From: Paracoccus solventivorans | GTDB taxonomy: Bacteria > Pseudomonadota > Alphaproteobacteria > Rhodobacterales > Rhodobacteraceae | Direction of reading: 5' to 3' | Assembly (NCBI RefSeq): GCF_900142875.1 | Contig: NZ_FRCK01000008.1 | Coordinates: forward strand, 1-64,000 | Length of the DNA stretch: 64,000 nucleotides | In this document: positions 37,074 through 47,588 of the stretch, piece by piece | How the letters are laid out: every line of letters begins with the position of its first letter | Numbering within the stretch: position 1 is the stretch's first letter | Program-made: the position numbers and the translations under genes | The notes under the pieces: generated by a model | What the model saw: only the letters and a program-made list of their open reading frames with translations | Databases searched by the model: none | What the model was told of the DNA's origin: nothing

Positions 37074-38050
37074 GCGGCCTCGATCAGCGCGCCGCGCTGC
37101 TTGAAACATCTGGTGGAAAACAGGGTCTTGTGCGGTACTCCGGCCAGTTCCGGCAGGGCGCGGGCATGCTCCAGCACCGCCAGCGCCTCGGTGCGCGAGC
37201 GGGCGTGGATCATGCAGAACAGCGGCCAGTCCCAGATCCCGGGCTGGATGCGGCGCTGATAGCACAGGGTGACGCCCGGCACCTGCGCCAGCGCGCGGCC
37301 TGCGGCCTCGATGGCGTCGTCGGGCAGTTGCCAGACCACCATCGCATTGGCGGCCCAGCCCAGCGCGCGGTGGCGCACGATGACGCCGACGCGGGTCAGG
37401 ATGCGGGCATCCGCCAGCGCCTTGATGCGGGCGATGATGTCGGATTCGCTGCGGCCCAGCTGCTGGGCCAGCGCGGCAAACGGCTGCGCCACCAGGTCCA
37501 GCCCGTCCGACAGCGCCTGCATGATCGGGCGGTCGTCATCGCGCAGCGTGCTCATGTCGGCGTCGCGGTCCAGCCCCAGCGCCACCCGCGGCCCGCGCAG
37601 CCGGAACCCCAGGTCGATGTTGAACGGCCGCACCAGCGGCAGCGACAGCACCGGCAGGCCCGAGGATGCCTCGATCCGCGCCAGCGACTGCGCCAGTTCG
37701 GCGTCCGAGGGCGCGGTGGCGACGAACCACAGGTTCCAGCGATCCTCGCGCAGATAGGAATGGTTCACGCCCGGCTCGGCGCCGACGATCGCCGCGACCT
37801 CCTCGATCCAGTCCTCGGGGATCGCCAGCGCGGCAAGGGTCGAGGCTCCGGCGGTGTTCGGCCGGCAGGTCGCGCCCACGCGGCTGATCCGGCCGCAGTC
37901 CTGCAAGCGCGCCAGCCGTGAAAGCACGTCGGCTTCCGTCGTGCCCAGCCGCTCGGCCATGACGGCGAAGGGGCGCGAGGCCAGCGGCAGGTCGCGCTGG
38001 AACTCGTCCAGCAGCCGCGTGTCCAGACAGTCGGGCGCCAGTTCCGTCAT
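37070..38050 (-). CDS. nirDL: NirDL fusion, siroheme decarboxylase
   Basis: A 326-residue protein made of two AsnC-like modules: residues about 1-155 (LDTRLLDEFQRDLPLASRPF, then HSYLREDRWNLWFVAT) and about 170-326 (DRPIMQALSDGLDLVAQPFA, then CYQRRIQPGIWDWPLFCMIH). The fusion of NirD and NirL is known in Paracoccus and other denitrifiers. The two modules carry the two complementary motif types also seen separately in NirG and NirH. Its start overlaps nirF and its stop overlaps nirG. Confidence 0.93.
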   Translation of the reverse strand: MTELAPDCLDTRLLDEFQRDLPLASRPFAVMAERLGTTEADVLSRLARLQDCGRISRVGATCRPNTAGASTLAALAIPEDWIEEVAAIVGAEPGVNHSYLREDRWNLWFVATAPSDAELAQSLARIEASSGLPVLSLPLVRPFNIDLGFRLRGPRVALGLDRDADMSTLRDDDRPIMQALSDGLDLVAQPFAALAQQLGRSESDIIARIKALADARILTRVGVIVRHRALGWAANAMVVWQLPDDAIEAAGRALAQVPGVTLCYQRRIQPGIWDWPLFCMIHARSRTEALAVLEHARALPELAGVPHKTLFSTRCFKQRGALIEAA

Positions 38051-39210
38051 AGCCCGGTCCGATGCGCGCGGGCGGTGAAGAAGATGCCGGACGGCGCCTT
38101 GGCCTCGATCTCGCCCAGTTTCTCGTAAGTGCGGCTGTCGTAGATCACCACGCGGTCGTCGTCGCGGGCCGACATCCAGACCTCGCGCCCCCGGGGGGTG
38201 AACTCCATGTGCAGGACGCCGCGGCCCGGCTCCAGCGTCTGCTTGACCTCATGCGTCATGCTGTCGATCACCTGCACCTTGCCGTTGTCGGGCGGCGCAA
38301 AGTTCACCCACAGCTCGCGCCCGTCCGGCCGGGCGGTGACGAACACCGGCTGCCCGGCCACATCGGTGCGGCCGATTTCCTGCCCCGAGGCCGCGTCGGC
38401 CCACAGCACCTGATGCAGCCCCACCGCCGGCAGCGCATAGGTCGCGCCGGCCAGCGTCCAGCCCTGCAGATGCGGCATCTTGTAGACCGGCAGGTCGGGT
38501 TCGTTCTTGCCGTAATCGGGCAGGATGCGGCGCACCGCGGGCGGGTCGGCCCACAGGTCGATGGTGGTCAGCCCCTTTTCCCCGAACAGCCCCACGATAT
38601 AGGTCCGCCCGTCCGAGGTCAGCAGCGCGTCATAGGGGTTCGCGCCCACGTCCGGGATGCGGGTGATCTGCGGGTTCGCCGGGTCGGCGGAATGGTCTAG
38701 CAGCCACGCCTCGCCATCGTCCCAGGTGGCGACGATGAAGCGGGACCCGGGCACATCGGCCAGCCCCACGGTTTTCGAGCCCATCGGGATTTCCGCCACC
38801 GGCGCCAGCGTGTCAGCGTCGAAGACGTTGACGCCCCCCGGCTCATAGTTCGACACCGCGATCAGCCGCCCGTCGTCGGAAATCGCGCCGCCGATGGAGT
38901 TGCCGGCCTGGATGATGCGGTTTTCCAGCGTGCAGGCGAGGATATCGACCTTGGACAGCCCGCCATCGCGGCCGAACACATAGGCGTAACGCTCGTCCGG
39001 GGAAAAGGTCAGCGAGGCATGGGACAGATCCCCTAAGCCCTCGACCCGGCACAGCGCGGCGCGGTCCGACTGGTCCACCACCAGTACCGAGCCGGTGGCG
39101 CGTTCGATCACCACGCCCAGATCGCCGGTGCCGCGCAGGGTGCTGCCGTCCTGCGCCAGCGCGGCGGCGGGCGCGATCAGGGCCAAGGCGGTCAGCGTCG
39201 TGCGGATCAT
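38047..39210 (-). CDS. nirF: NirF, d1-propeller protein of heme d1 synthesis
   Basis: A 387-residue periplasmic protein with a Sec signal peptide (MIRTTLTALALIAPAAALAQ) and a propeller related to the d1 domain of NirS, without a heme c motif. NirF is needed for heme d1 assembly or delivery; its exact step is still debated in the literature I know. Seen: LGVVIERATGSVLVVDQSDR at the start and GVLHMEFTPRGREVWMSARD late. In Pseudomonas it is a lipoprotein; here no lipobox cysteine is visible. ATG at 39210 overlaps the nirC stop. Confidence 0.93.
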   Translation of the reverse strand: MIRTTLTALALIAPAAALAQDGSTLRGTGDLGVVIERATGSVLVVDQSDRAALCRVEGLGDLSHASLTFSPDERYAYVFGRDGGLSKVDILACTLENRIIQAGNSIGGAISDDGRLIAVSNYEPGGVNVFDADTLAPVAEIPMGSKTVGLADVPGSRFIVATWDDGEAWLLDHSADPANPQITRIPDVGANPYDALLTSDGRTYIVGLFGEKGLTTIDLWADPPAVRRILPDYGKNEPDLPVYKMPHLQGWTLAGATYALPAVGLHQVLWADAASGQEIGRTDVAGQPVFVTARPDGRELWVNFAPPDNGKVQVIDSMTHEVKQTLEPGRGVLHMEFTPRGREVWMSARDDDRVVIYDSRTYEKLGEIEAKAPSGIFFTARAHRTGL

Positions 39211-39620
39211 TCGGTCTTTTCCTTCATCAGATATTCCGCGATCCACAGCGCCTCGGGTTCCGAGATCAGCGGCCGCCACGGCGGCATCGCCGTGCCCGGC
39301 ACCCCGTCGAGGATGATCGCAGCCAGCCCCTCGGGGTCGAAGCCCGCAAGATCGCCGGGCGTGATCGGTTTGCCAAGCCCCCCCTTCATCGTCAGCCCGT
39401 GGCACGAGCCGCAGTCCTGGATCACCATGTGCTCCAGCTCTGCCTGCCGGGCCGGGCTGACCGGCGGTGCGGGGGCAGGGGTGGCGGCCGCGGCCGAGGC
39501 CCCGGTGTCGACAGCCGGCGACGGCGCCGGCGGGGACCTGTAGGACGGCGCAAATGTGGCCGCCAGCCCGACCGACATCACCACCACGCAGGCGGCGGCG
39601 ATCAGGCCGGTGTCAGCCAT
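39207..39620 (-). CDS. nirC: NirC, periplasmic c-type cytochrome
   Basis: A 137-residue single-heme cytochrome c: N-terminal hydrophobic anchor or uncleaved signal (LIAAACVVVMSVGLAATFAP), an Ala/Pro-rich linker (about 30-55), then CGSCH and a distal Met in GTAMPPWRPL. It is proposed to pass electrons to NirS or to take part in d1 maturation. The start overlaps the end of nirE by 8 bp; the stop overlaps nirF. Confidence 0.92.
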   Translation of the reverse strand: MADTGLIAAACVVVMSVGLAATFAPSYRSPPAPSPAVDTGASAAAATPAPAPPVSPARQAELEHMVIQDCGSCHGLTMKGGLGKPITPGDLAGFDPEGLAAIILDGVPGTAMPPWRPLISEPEALWIAEYLMKEKTE

Positions 39621-40398
39621 TGCTGACCACGCGCAGATGCGCGCTGCGCAATTCGCGGGGCAGCGGCAGTGCCGCGGTTTCGTAAAGCCCGGCGACGCGG
39701 CCGATCATGAATAGCACCGGCGCCTCCATGGGCGCGCGGGCCAGATCGGCGCCGATCTGGGTCAGGTCCGACAGCAGCCGCGTCTCGCGCGGGGTGGTGG
39801 CGTGGGACACCGCCAGCACCGGCAGGTCGACCGGCATCCCGGCTGCGATCAGCCGCGCGGCGATTTCCGCCATGTTGCCCGCGCCCATGTAGACCACCAG
39901 CGTGGTGTCGGGGTCGGCGAGGCTTTCCCAATGCAGGTCCAGCGTCGCGTCCTTGGCGCGGTGGCCGGTGACATAGCGCACGCCGGTCGCCAGCCCGCGA
40001 TGGGTCAGCGGCACCCCGGTCGAGGCCGAGGCGCCCTGCGCCGCGGTGATGCCGGGGATGTAGCTGTAGGGGATGCCGGCGGCGGCCAGCGCCTCGGCCT
40101 CTTCCGAGCCGCGGCCGAAGATCAGCGGATCGCCGCCCTTCAGGCGGATCACGCTGTGGCCCTCGCGCGCCAGCTCGACCAGAATCTCGTTGATGCGGTC
40201 CTGCGGGACCGAATGGAACCCGGCGGCCTTGCCGACCGGGATGCAGCGCGCGGTCGCGGGGACCAGCGCCATGATTTCGGGACTGACCAGGCGGTCATGG
40301 ACGACCAGCTCGGCGGATTGCAGCAGCCTCAGCGCGCGGACGGTCAGCAGATCGGGGTCCCCGGGCCCTGCGCCAATCAGATATACCTTGCCTGCCAT
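39613..40398 (-). CDS. nirE: NirE, uroporphyrinogen-III C-methyltransferase
   Basis: A 261-residue SUMT: VYLIGAGPGDPDLLTVRALR at the N-terminus, VIRLKGGDPLIFGRGSEEAE, and PLTHRGLATGVRYVTGH. It methylates uroporphyrinogen III twice with SAM to precorrin-2, the entry step to siroheme and heme d1. ATG at 40398 follows GGGAAAACGG. It is separated from nirS by 82 bp that contain a strong stem-loop. Confidence 0.95.
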   Translation of the reverse strand: MAGKVYLIGAGPGDPDLLTVRALRLLQSAELVVHDRLVSPEIMALVPATARCIPVGKAAGFHSVPQDRINEILVELAREGHSVIRLKGGDPLIFGRGSEEAEALAAAGIPYSYIPGITAAQGASASTGVPLTHRGLATGVRYVTGHRAKDATLDLHWESLADPDTTLVVYMGAGNMAEIAARLIAAGMPVDLPVLAVSHATTPRETRLLSDLTQIGADLARAPMEAPVLFMIGRVAGLYETAALPLPRELRSAHLRVVSNG

Positions 40399-40434
40399 GT
40401 CCGTTTTCCCTTGCCGTGCCTGCTGGGGATGGTT

Positions 40435-40462
40435 GGGCGCGCAGGCGGTTGCCCGCGCGCCC
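40435..40462 (-). other. Stem-loop between nirS and nirE
   Basis: Two 12-base arms (minus strand GGGCGCGCGGGC and GCCTGCGCGCCC, one G-T pair) around an AACC loop. It begins 18 bp after the nirS stop. No U-tract follows, so it is more likely an mRNA-stabilising or processing structure than a full terminator. It would separate the abundantly needed nirS message from the biosynthetic genes. Confidence 0.7.
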
Positions 40463-40480
40463 GATTTCGCATTCCGACGA

Positions 40481-42520
<2,040 letters not shown>

Positions 42521-42566
42521 TTACCATGGCACGATCGGCGTTGTCTGCAACCATGACGGAGCCTCC

Positions 42567-44855
42567 ATGCAACTGCCTGTCCCCTTGCGCCGCGCCCTTG
42601 CCGCCGCCGCCGCCCCGGCGCTGGCGCGGCTGCTGGCGCTGTCGCTGGCGGCGCTGTCCCTGGGGATGCCGGCGGTCGCCGAAACCCCGGCGGAAACCCG
42701 GCTGGGGCTGGGAATCGGGGCCGAAACCGTGGCCCCGGCGGTGCCCGACGCGGCGCTGGCGGCGCGGCTGTTCGGGGCGCCGCAGGACGGCCAGGTCATC
42801 GTCACCCGGCAGGATACCCCCGCGCCCTCGTGGCGGGTCGAGGCCGAGGGGCGCACGCTGGGGTTGATCGGCTCGACCTGGGAGCTGGCGAGCTCGACCG
42901 GCTATTCCGGGCTGCCGCTCGAGGTGCTGGTCGCCGTCGCCCCCGACGGGACCATCGCCGGCGCGCAGCTGATGCGCCATAACGAGCCGGTGCTGACGCT
43001 GGGCATCTCGGACGCCGACATCGCCGCCTATGTCGACGGTTTCGCCGGCTACGACACCGCGCAGGCCGCCACCCGCGCCGAGGGGCTGCCCGATGTGATC
43101 GCGCGGGCCACCGTCTCGACCGGGGTGATCCGCGACGGCATCCTGCGCAGCGCCCGCATCCTGGCGGCGGCGCAGACCGGCGGCGGGGTGATCGACCGCG
43201 TGGCCTATGCCCCCGCCGACTGGGCGGCGCTGGAATCCATGGGGGCGCTGTCGCATGTGCGGGTGAGCATGGCCGACGCCGCCAAGGCGCTGGCGGGCGC
43301 GCGCCAGCCCGTCACCCCCTCGGACGCGCCCTGGCTGGAGCTGTGGACCGGGATCATCGACACCCCCACCGTGGGGCAGAACCTGCTGGGCGCGCAGCGG
43401 CTGACGGAACTCGCCGGCGCGCTGGGCCCGGATCAGGCGCTGCTGGCGGTGATGTCGCGCGGGCTGCAATCGCATCGCGGCACGGAATGGCGGCGCTCGG
43501 GCCGGTTCGAGCGGATCGAGATCGCGCAAGGCCCGGTGACGCTGGTGCCGATGGCCGAGGATTACACCCAGATTTCGGGGCTTTCGATCGAGGGCGCGCC
43601 CGAGCTCAAGGAAACCAGCGTCTTTCGCATCAACGCGGACCCCGAGGCGGGCGGGCTGGACCTGACCCGCCCGTTCCGCGTCACCGTGCTGACCGCCCGC
43701 GCCGGGCGCGAGGGCGAGCTGCTGGTCCTGCCCGTCAGCACCGAGGCCGCGCTGCCCGAGCCGTTCCGCGTCGCGCCGCCGCCGCCCGAAGAGCCGCTGT
43801 GGCTGCAGGCGTGGCAGGACAAGCAGCCGCAGATCGTGGTCGTCGGGGTGATGCTGGCGGTGCTGGGGCTGATCCTGTTCGCGCAGGAATGGATCGTGCG
43901 CCGCAAGCGGCTGTGGCTGTGGCTGCGGCTGGGCTATCTGGCCACGACGCTGGTGGTGCTGGGCTGGGGGCTGGGCGCGCAGCTGTCGGTGGTGCAGGTG
44001 ATCGCCTTCATCCACGCGGTGCTGTCGGGGTTCCGCTGGGAAACCTTCCTGGTCGCGCCGCTGATCTTCGTGCTGTGGTCGGCGGTGGCGCTGGGGATGC
44101 TGTTCTGGGGTCGCGGGGTGTTCTGCGGCTGGCTGTGCCCGTTCGGCGCGCTTCAGGAACTGACCAACCAGGCCGCGCAGCGGCTGGGCGTGCGCCAGAT
44201 CGCCGTCCCGCAGGCGCTGCATGAACGGCTGTGGGTCATCAAGTATTCGCTGTTCGTCGGGCTGGTGGCGCTGTCCTTCTATTCGATGGAACAGGCGCTG
44301 ATCCTGGCCGAGGTCGAGCCGTTCAAGACCGCCATCTCCATGCGCTTCATGCGGGCCTGGCCGTTCGTGCTGTATGTGCTGGTGCTCCTGGGCGCCGGGC
44401 TGTTCATTGAACGCTTCTTCTGCCGCTATCTGTGCCCGCTGGGGGCGGGGCTGGCGCTGCCGGCCAAGCTCAAGATCTTCGACTGGCTCAAGCGCCGCCC
44501 GCAATGCGGCCGCGAGTGCCGGCTGTGCGAGACGAAATGCACCGTCGGCGCCATCGACCCGCTGGGCCGCATCAACGCCAATGAATGCGTGCTGTGCCTG
44601 CGCTGCCAGGTGATCATGAACGACGAAAACACCTGCCCCGTGCTCAAGCGCCGCGCCCGCGGCGCCGGGGCGGGGCCGGGCGGCGGCATGGGCGGCGGCT
44701 TCACCGCGCCGCCGATCCCGCCTGCGCCCGCATCCCCGCCCGCCCCGCCGCCGCTGACGCCGACACAGGTGCCGGCTTCGGCCCATGCTGCCGCGGCCGG
44801 GGTGCCGGGGCCGCTGCAACCCCCCTCGTTCCGCTCGCAACAGGAGAGGACATGA
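42567..44855 (+). CDS. nirI: NirI, NosR-like membrane flavo-iron-sulfur protein
   Basis: A 762-residue membrane protein paralogous to NosR: signal region (RLLALSLAALSLGMPAVAET), periplasmic FMN-binding-like domain, about five helices, two CxxxCP motifs ([16 protein letters not shown] and [11 protein letters not shown]) and C-terminal ferredoxin cysteines (CGRECRLCETKC and CVLCLRCQ). In P. denitrificans NirI is needed for nirS expression. The usual (S/T)GAT flavinylation motif is ARAT here (A179-R180-A181-T182): acceptor Thr kept, Ser-Gly lost. After the clusters is a Gly/Pro/Ala-rich tail of about 75 residues absent from NosR. The stop overlaps nnrS (ATGA). Confidence 0.93.
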   Translation: MQLPVPLRRALAAAAAPALARLLALSLAALSLGMPAVAETPAETRLGLGIGAETVAPAVPDAALAARLFGAPQDGQVIVTRQDTPAPSWRVEAEGRTLGLIGSTWELASSTGYSGLPLEVLVAVAPDGTIAGAQLMRHNEPVLTLGISDADIAAYVDGFAGYDTAQAATRAEGLPDVIARATVSTGVIRDGILRSARILAAAQTGGGVIDRVAYAPADWAALESMGALSHVRVSMADAAKALAGARQPVTPSDAPWLELWTGIIDTPTVGQNLLGAQRLTELAGALGPDQALLAVMSRGLQSHRGTEWRRSGRFERIEIAQGPVTLVPMAEDYTQISGLSIEGAPELKETSVFRINADPEAGGLDLTRPFRVTVLTARAGREGELLVLPVSTEAALPEPFRVAPPPPEEPLWLQAWQDKQPQIVVVGVMLAVLGLILFAQEWIVRRKRLWLWLRLGYLATTLVVLGWGLGAQLSVVQVIAFIHAVLSGFRWETFLVAPLIFVLWSAVALGMLFWGRGVFCGWLCPFGALQELTNQAAQRLGVRQIAVPQALHERLWVIKYSLFVGLVALSFYSMEQALILAEVEPFKTAISMRFMRAWPFVLYVLVLLGAGLFIERFFCRYLCPLGAGLALPAKLKIFDWLKRRPQCGRECRLCETKCTVGAIDPLGRINANECVLCLRCQVIMNDENTCPVLKRRARGAGAGPGGGMGGGFTAPPIPPAPASPPAPPPLTPTQVPASAHAAAAGVPGPLQPPSFRSQQERT

Positions 44856-46054
44856 CTGCCGTGCTCAACGAAAAAACCACCTCTGGCCGCTCGATCATCC
44901 TGCAAGAGGGCTGGCGCGTGTTCTTCATGGCGGCGGGGATCTACGCCGTGGTGGCGCTGGGGGTGTGGCTGGTCTGGGCCGGCGGGCTGGCCGATCTGCC
45001 CTTTGCCCCCGCCCCGATCGCCTGGCACGCGCATGAGATGGTGTTCGGCTTTGCCTTTGCGGCGATCGCCGGGTTCTTCCTGACCGCGGTGCCGAACTGG
45101 ACCGGCGCCCGCCCGGCCTCGGCCCGGGTGATCACTCTGCTGGCCGGGCTGTGGCTGGCGGGCCGCGTGGCGGTGTGGTTCGCGATGGTGCTGCCGGGGT
45201 GGCTGGTGGCGCTGGTCGACCTGGCGTTCCTGCCGGTGCTGGCCGCCACCATGCTGGCGCAGCTGCTGGTCCGGCCCAAGCCGCAGAACCTGATGTTCCT
45301 GGGGCTGCTGACGCTGGCCTGGGTCGCCAACCTGCTGGTGCATCTGGACTGGATGGGGCTGGCCGGGACCGAAGCGCAGGGGATCCGCGGCGGGCTGCTG
45401 ACGGTCTGCGCGATGATCGCCATCCTCGGCGGCCGCGTCACCCCCGCCTTCACCCGCAACGCGCTGCTGCGCGTGAACCCGGGCGCGGCGGTGCCGGTGT
45501 CGCGGCCCCGCATCGACATGGCGGGCATCGTGCTGGCGCTGCTGACCGCGCTGCTGGCCACCGCCGATGTCCCCGCGGCGCTGACCGGCGCCGTGGCGGT
45601 GGTCGCCGGTCTGGCGGCGCTGCTGCGGCTGTCGGGCTGGCGGCCGCTGGACACGCTGCGCGACCCGATCGTCTGGACCATGCACGCCAGCTACCTGTTC
45701 CTGGGGCTGGGCCTGCTGGGCTGGGGGCTGTCGCTGCTGGGGCTGGGCTCGGAAATCGCCGGGCTGCACCTGCTGGGCGTCGGCGCCGTCGGCGGCATGA
45801 CCCTGTCGATCATGAGCCGGGCGAGCCTGGGCCACTCTGGCCGCCCGATCCGTGCCTCGGCGCCGCTGATCTGGGGCTATGTGCTGCTGCCGGTGGCGGC
45901 GGGCCTGCGCTGGGCGGCCTCGACCTGGCCCGAGATGTTCCACTTTGTCGGCACCGTGGGCGCGGGGGCGCTGTGGGTGCTGGCGTTCGCGCTGTTCCTG
46001 GTGGCGCTGTGGCCGGTCTGGACCACGCCGCGCGCCCGAGGCGGGGCGCGATGA
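44852..46054 (+). CDS. nnrS: NnrS family heme/copper membrane protein
   Basis: A 400-residue protein with about twelve membrane helices. It begins with ILQEGWRVFFMAAGIYAVVA and the conserved WHAHEMVFGFAFAAIAGFFL (His ligands) and ends with LGHSGRPIRASAPL, all NnrS hallmarks. NnrS proteins protect cells from NO-derived iron complexes and accompany nir/nor genes. It is translationally coupled on both sides: ATGA with nirI and ATGA with nirX. The gene placed between nirI and nirX suggests one nirI-nnrS-nirX operon. Confidence 0.92.
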   Translation: MTAVLNEKTTSGRSIILQEGWRVFFMAAGIYAVVALGVWLVWAGGLADLPFAPAPIAWHAHEMVFGFAFAAIAGFFLTAVPNWTGARPASARVITLLAGLWLAGRVAVWFAMVLPGWLVALVDLAFLPVLAATMLAQLLVRPKPQNLMFLGLLTLAWVANLLVHLDWMGLAGTEAQGIRGGLLTVCAMIAILGGRVTPAFTRNALLRVNPGAAVPVSRPRIDMAGIVLALLTALLATADVPAALTGAVAVVAGLAALLRLSGWRPLDTLRDPIVWTMHASYLFLGLGLLGWGLSLLGLGSEIAGLHLLGVGAVGGMTLSIMSRASLGHSGRPIRASAPLIWGYVLLPVAAGLRWAASTWPEMFHFVGTVGAGALWVLAFALFLVALWPVWTTPRARGGAR

Positions 46055-46944
46055 CCGCCCCCCGCCTGCCGCGGCGCCGGTTTCTGGCGCTGGCCGCGCT
46101 GGCGGCGGTGCTGCCGGGGGCCGCGGCCCGGGCGGCGTCCGACCGCCATGTCTGGCGCGGCGTGGCGCTGGGCGCGGATGTGCAGCTGACCGTCGCGGGC
46201 GGCGATGCCCGCACCGCCCGCGCCTTCTTTGCCGAAGCCGAGCGGGCGCTGCGCAGTATCGAGCGGCAGTTCTCGCTTTATACCGGTTCCGAGCTGACGC
46301 GGCTGAACGCCGTCGGGCGGCTGGCGCAGCCCTCGCCCGGGATGGTGGCGCTGCTGGAGCTGGCGGGGCGCGTGCATGACGCCACCGGCGGCGCCTTTGA
46401 CCCCACCGTGCAGCCGCTGTGGGACGCCCGGCGGCGGGGCGAGGACGAGACCGCCGCCCGCGCGCTGGTCGGGTGGGGGGGCGTGCAGATCACCCCGCAG
46501 AAAATCCGCCTGTCCCGCCCGGGCATGGCGCTGACCCTGAACGGCATCGCCCAGGGCGCCGCCGCCGACCGTCTGGCCGAGGTCGCCCGCAGCCACGGCC
46601 TGCGCGAGGTGCTGATCGACGCGGGCGAGATCCGGGCGCTGGGCGCGCGCGACTGGCAGGTGCGGATCGAGGCCCCCGGCGGCCAGCCGGTGCGCGAGTT
46701 GGCCCTGCGCGAGCGGGCATTGGCGACCTCGGCGGCGCTCGGTACCCGAATCGGGCCGGCACAGCGACCGCATATCCTTGGCCCCGGAGGGGAGGCGCCG
46801 CACTGGGTGCTGGTTTCGATCAGCGCCGACAGCGCCGCGCTGGCCGATGCGCTGTCCACCGCCGCGGTGCTGCTGGACCGGCCGGCGATCGACCGGGCGC
46901 TGGCGCGCTTCCCGGGCGCCCGGCTCGAGGTACTGGCGGGCTGA
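46051..46944 (+). CDS. nirX: NirX, ApbE-type FAD:protein FMN transferase
   Basis: A 297-residue ApbE-family protein with a Tat-type signal (PRRRFLALAALAAVLPGAAA). Seen: GVALGADVQLTVAGG, ERQFSLYTGSELTRLN, ALTLNGIAQGAAADRL and ADALSTAAVLL, the same layout as NosX. NirX is expected to load FMN onto NirI (and can replace NosX in P. denitrificans, from what I know). The start overlaps the nnrS stop. Located 175 bp upstream of norC, from which it is separated by the norC promoter. Confidence 0.93.
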   Translation: MTAPRLPRRRFLALAALAAVLPGAAARAASDRHVWRGVALGADVQLTVAGGDARTARAFFAEAERALRSIERQFSLYTGSELTRLNAVGRLAQPSPGMVALLELAGRVHDATGGAFDPTVQPLWDARRRGEDETAARALVGWGGVQITPQKIRLSRPGMALTLNGIAQGAAADRLAEVARSHGLREVLIDAGEIRALGARDWQVRIEAPGGQPVRELALRERALATSAALGTRIGPAQRPHILGPGGEAPHWVLVSISADSAALADALSTAAVLLDRPAIDRALARFPGARLEVLAG

Positions 46945-47042
46945 CGCCGCCGTGCCGGGCGGGGGCGGAATCGCGGCCGGGATGCAGATTTGGCACGCAG
47001 GACCCGGATTTCCGACAGAATAAATGTGGAATCGCGTTTCGG

Positions 47043-47056
47043 TTGACTTTGGGCAA
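47043..47056 (+). promoter_or_regulatory. NNR/FNR box upstream of norC
   Basis: TTGACTTTGGGCAA: half-sites TTGAC and GGCAA, one mismatch from TTGAC-N4-GTCAA. It begins 77 bp before the norC ATG. Confidence 0.75.
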
Positions 47057-47077
47057 GGTCCGGGGCCACGTTATCGT

Positions 47078-47083
47078 TATCGT
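47078..47083 (+). promoter_or_regulatory. norC -10 element
   Basis: TATCGT, four of six matches to TATAAT, its centre 31 bp from the centre of the NNR box, as for nirS. It predicts a start near 47090. Confidence 0.5.
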
Positions 47084-47119
47084 GACACACAGTCGAAATT
47101 GCTCGAAGGGACCGCCGCC

Positions 47120-47572
47120 ATGAGCGACGTCATGACCAAGAGCATGGCCCGCAACGTCTTTTATGGCGGGTCATTGTTCTTTATTGCCATATTCGTGGCA
47201 ATGACGGTGCACAGCCACATCTATGCCGTGAATGTGTCCACCAACAAAGCCACGCTGACCGACAGCGTGGCGGCCGGGAAACACATCTGGGAACGGCATA
47301 CCTGCATCAACTGCCATTCGCTGCTGGGCGAAGGGGCGTATTTTGCGCCCGAACTGGGCAACGTCATGGTGCGCTGGGGCGTGCAGGACGACCCCGAGGG
47401 CGCGGCAGATGCGCTCAAGACCTGGATGCAGGCGATGCCCACCGACATCGAGGGACGGCGCCAGATGCCGAACTTCCCGCTGACCGACGAGGAGTTTCGC
47501 CAGCTGAGCGATTTCCTGGTCTGGACCAGCACGATCAACACCCAGGACTGGCCGCCGAACGACGCGGGCTGA
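47120..47572 (+). CDS. norC: Nitric oxide reductase subunit C
   Basis: A 150-residue membrane-anchored cytochrome c: one N-terminal helix (NVFYGGSLFFIAIFVAMTVH) and a heme c site CINCH in ERHTCINCHSLLGEGAYFAP, with the Met ligand in GRRQMPNF. It delivers electrons to NorB. ATG at 47120 with AAGGG upstream; the start MSDVMTKSMARN matches the known Paracoccus NorC beginning. First gene of norCBQDEF, 16 bp before norB. Confidence 0.97.
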   Translation: MSDVMTKSMARNVFYGGSLFFIAIFVAMTVHSHIYAVNVSTNKATLTDSVAAGKHIWERHTCINCHSLLGEGAYFAPELGNVMVRWGVQDDPEGAADALKTWMQAMPTDIEGRRQMPNFPLTDEEFRQLSDFLVWTSTINTQDWPPNDAG

Positions 47573-47588
47573 GCGAGGGACGAAAAAC

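Noticed and set aside
36106..38050. Reading NirDL, NirG and NirH as Lrp/AsnC transcription regulators
   Set aside because: They have the fold, but operon context and the shared His/Arg/Trp motifs identify siroheme decarboxylases.
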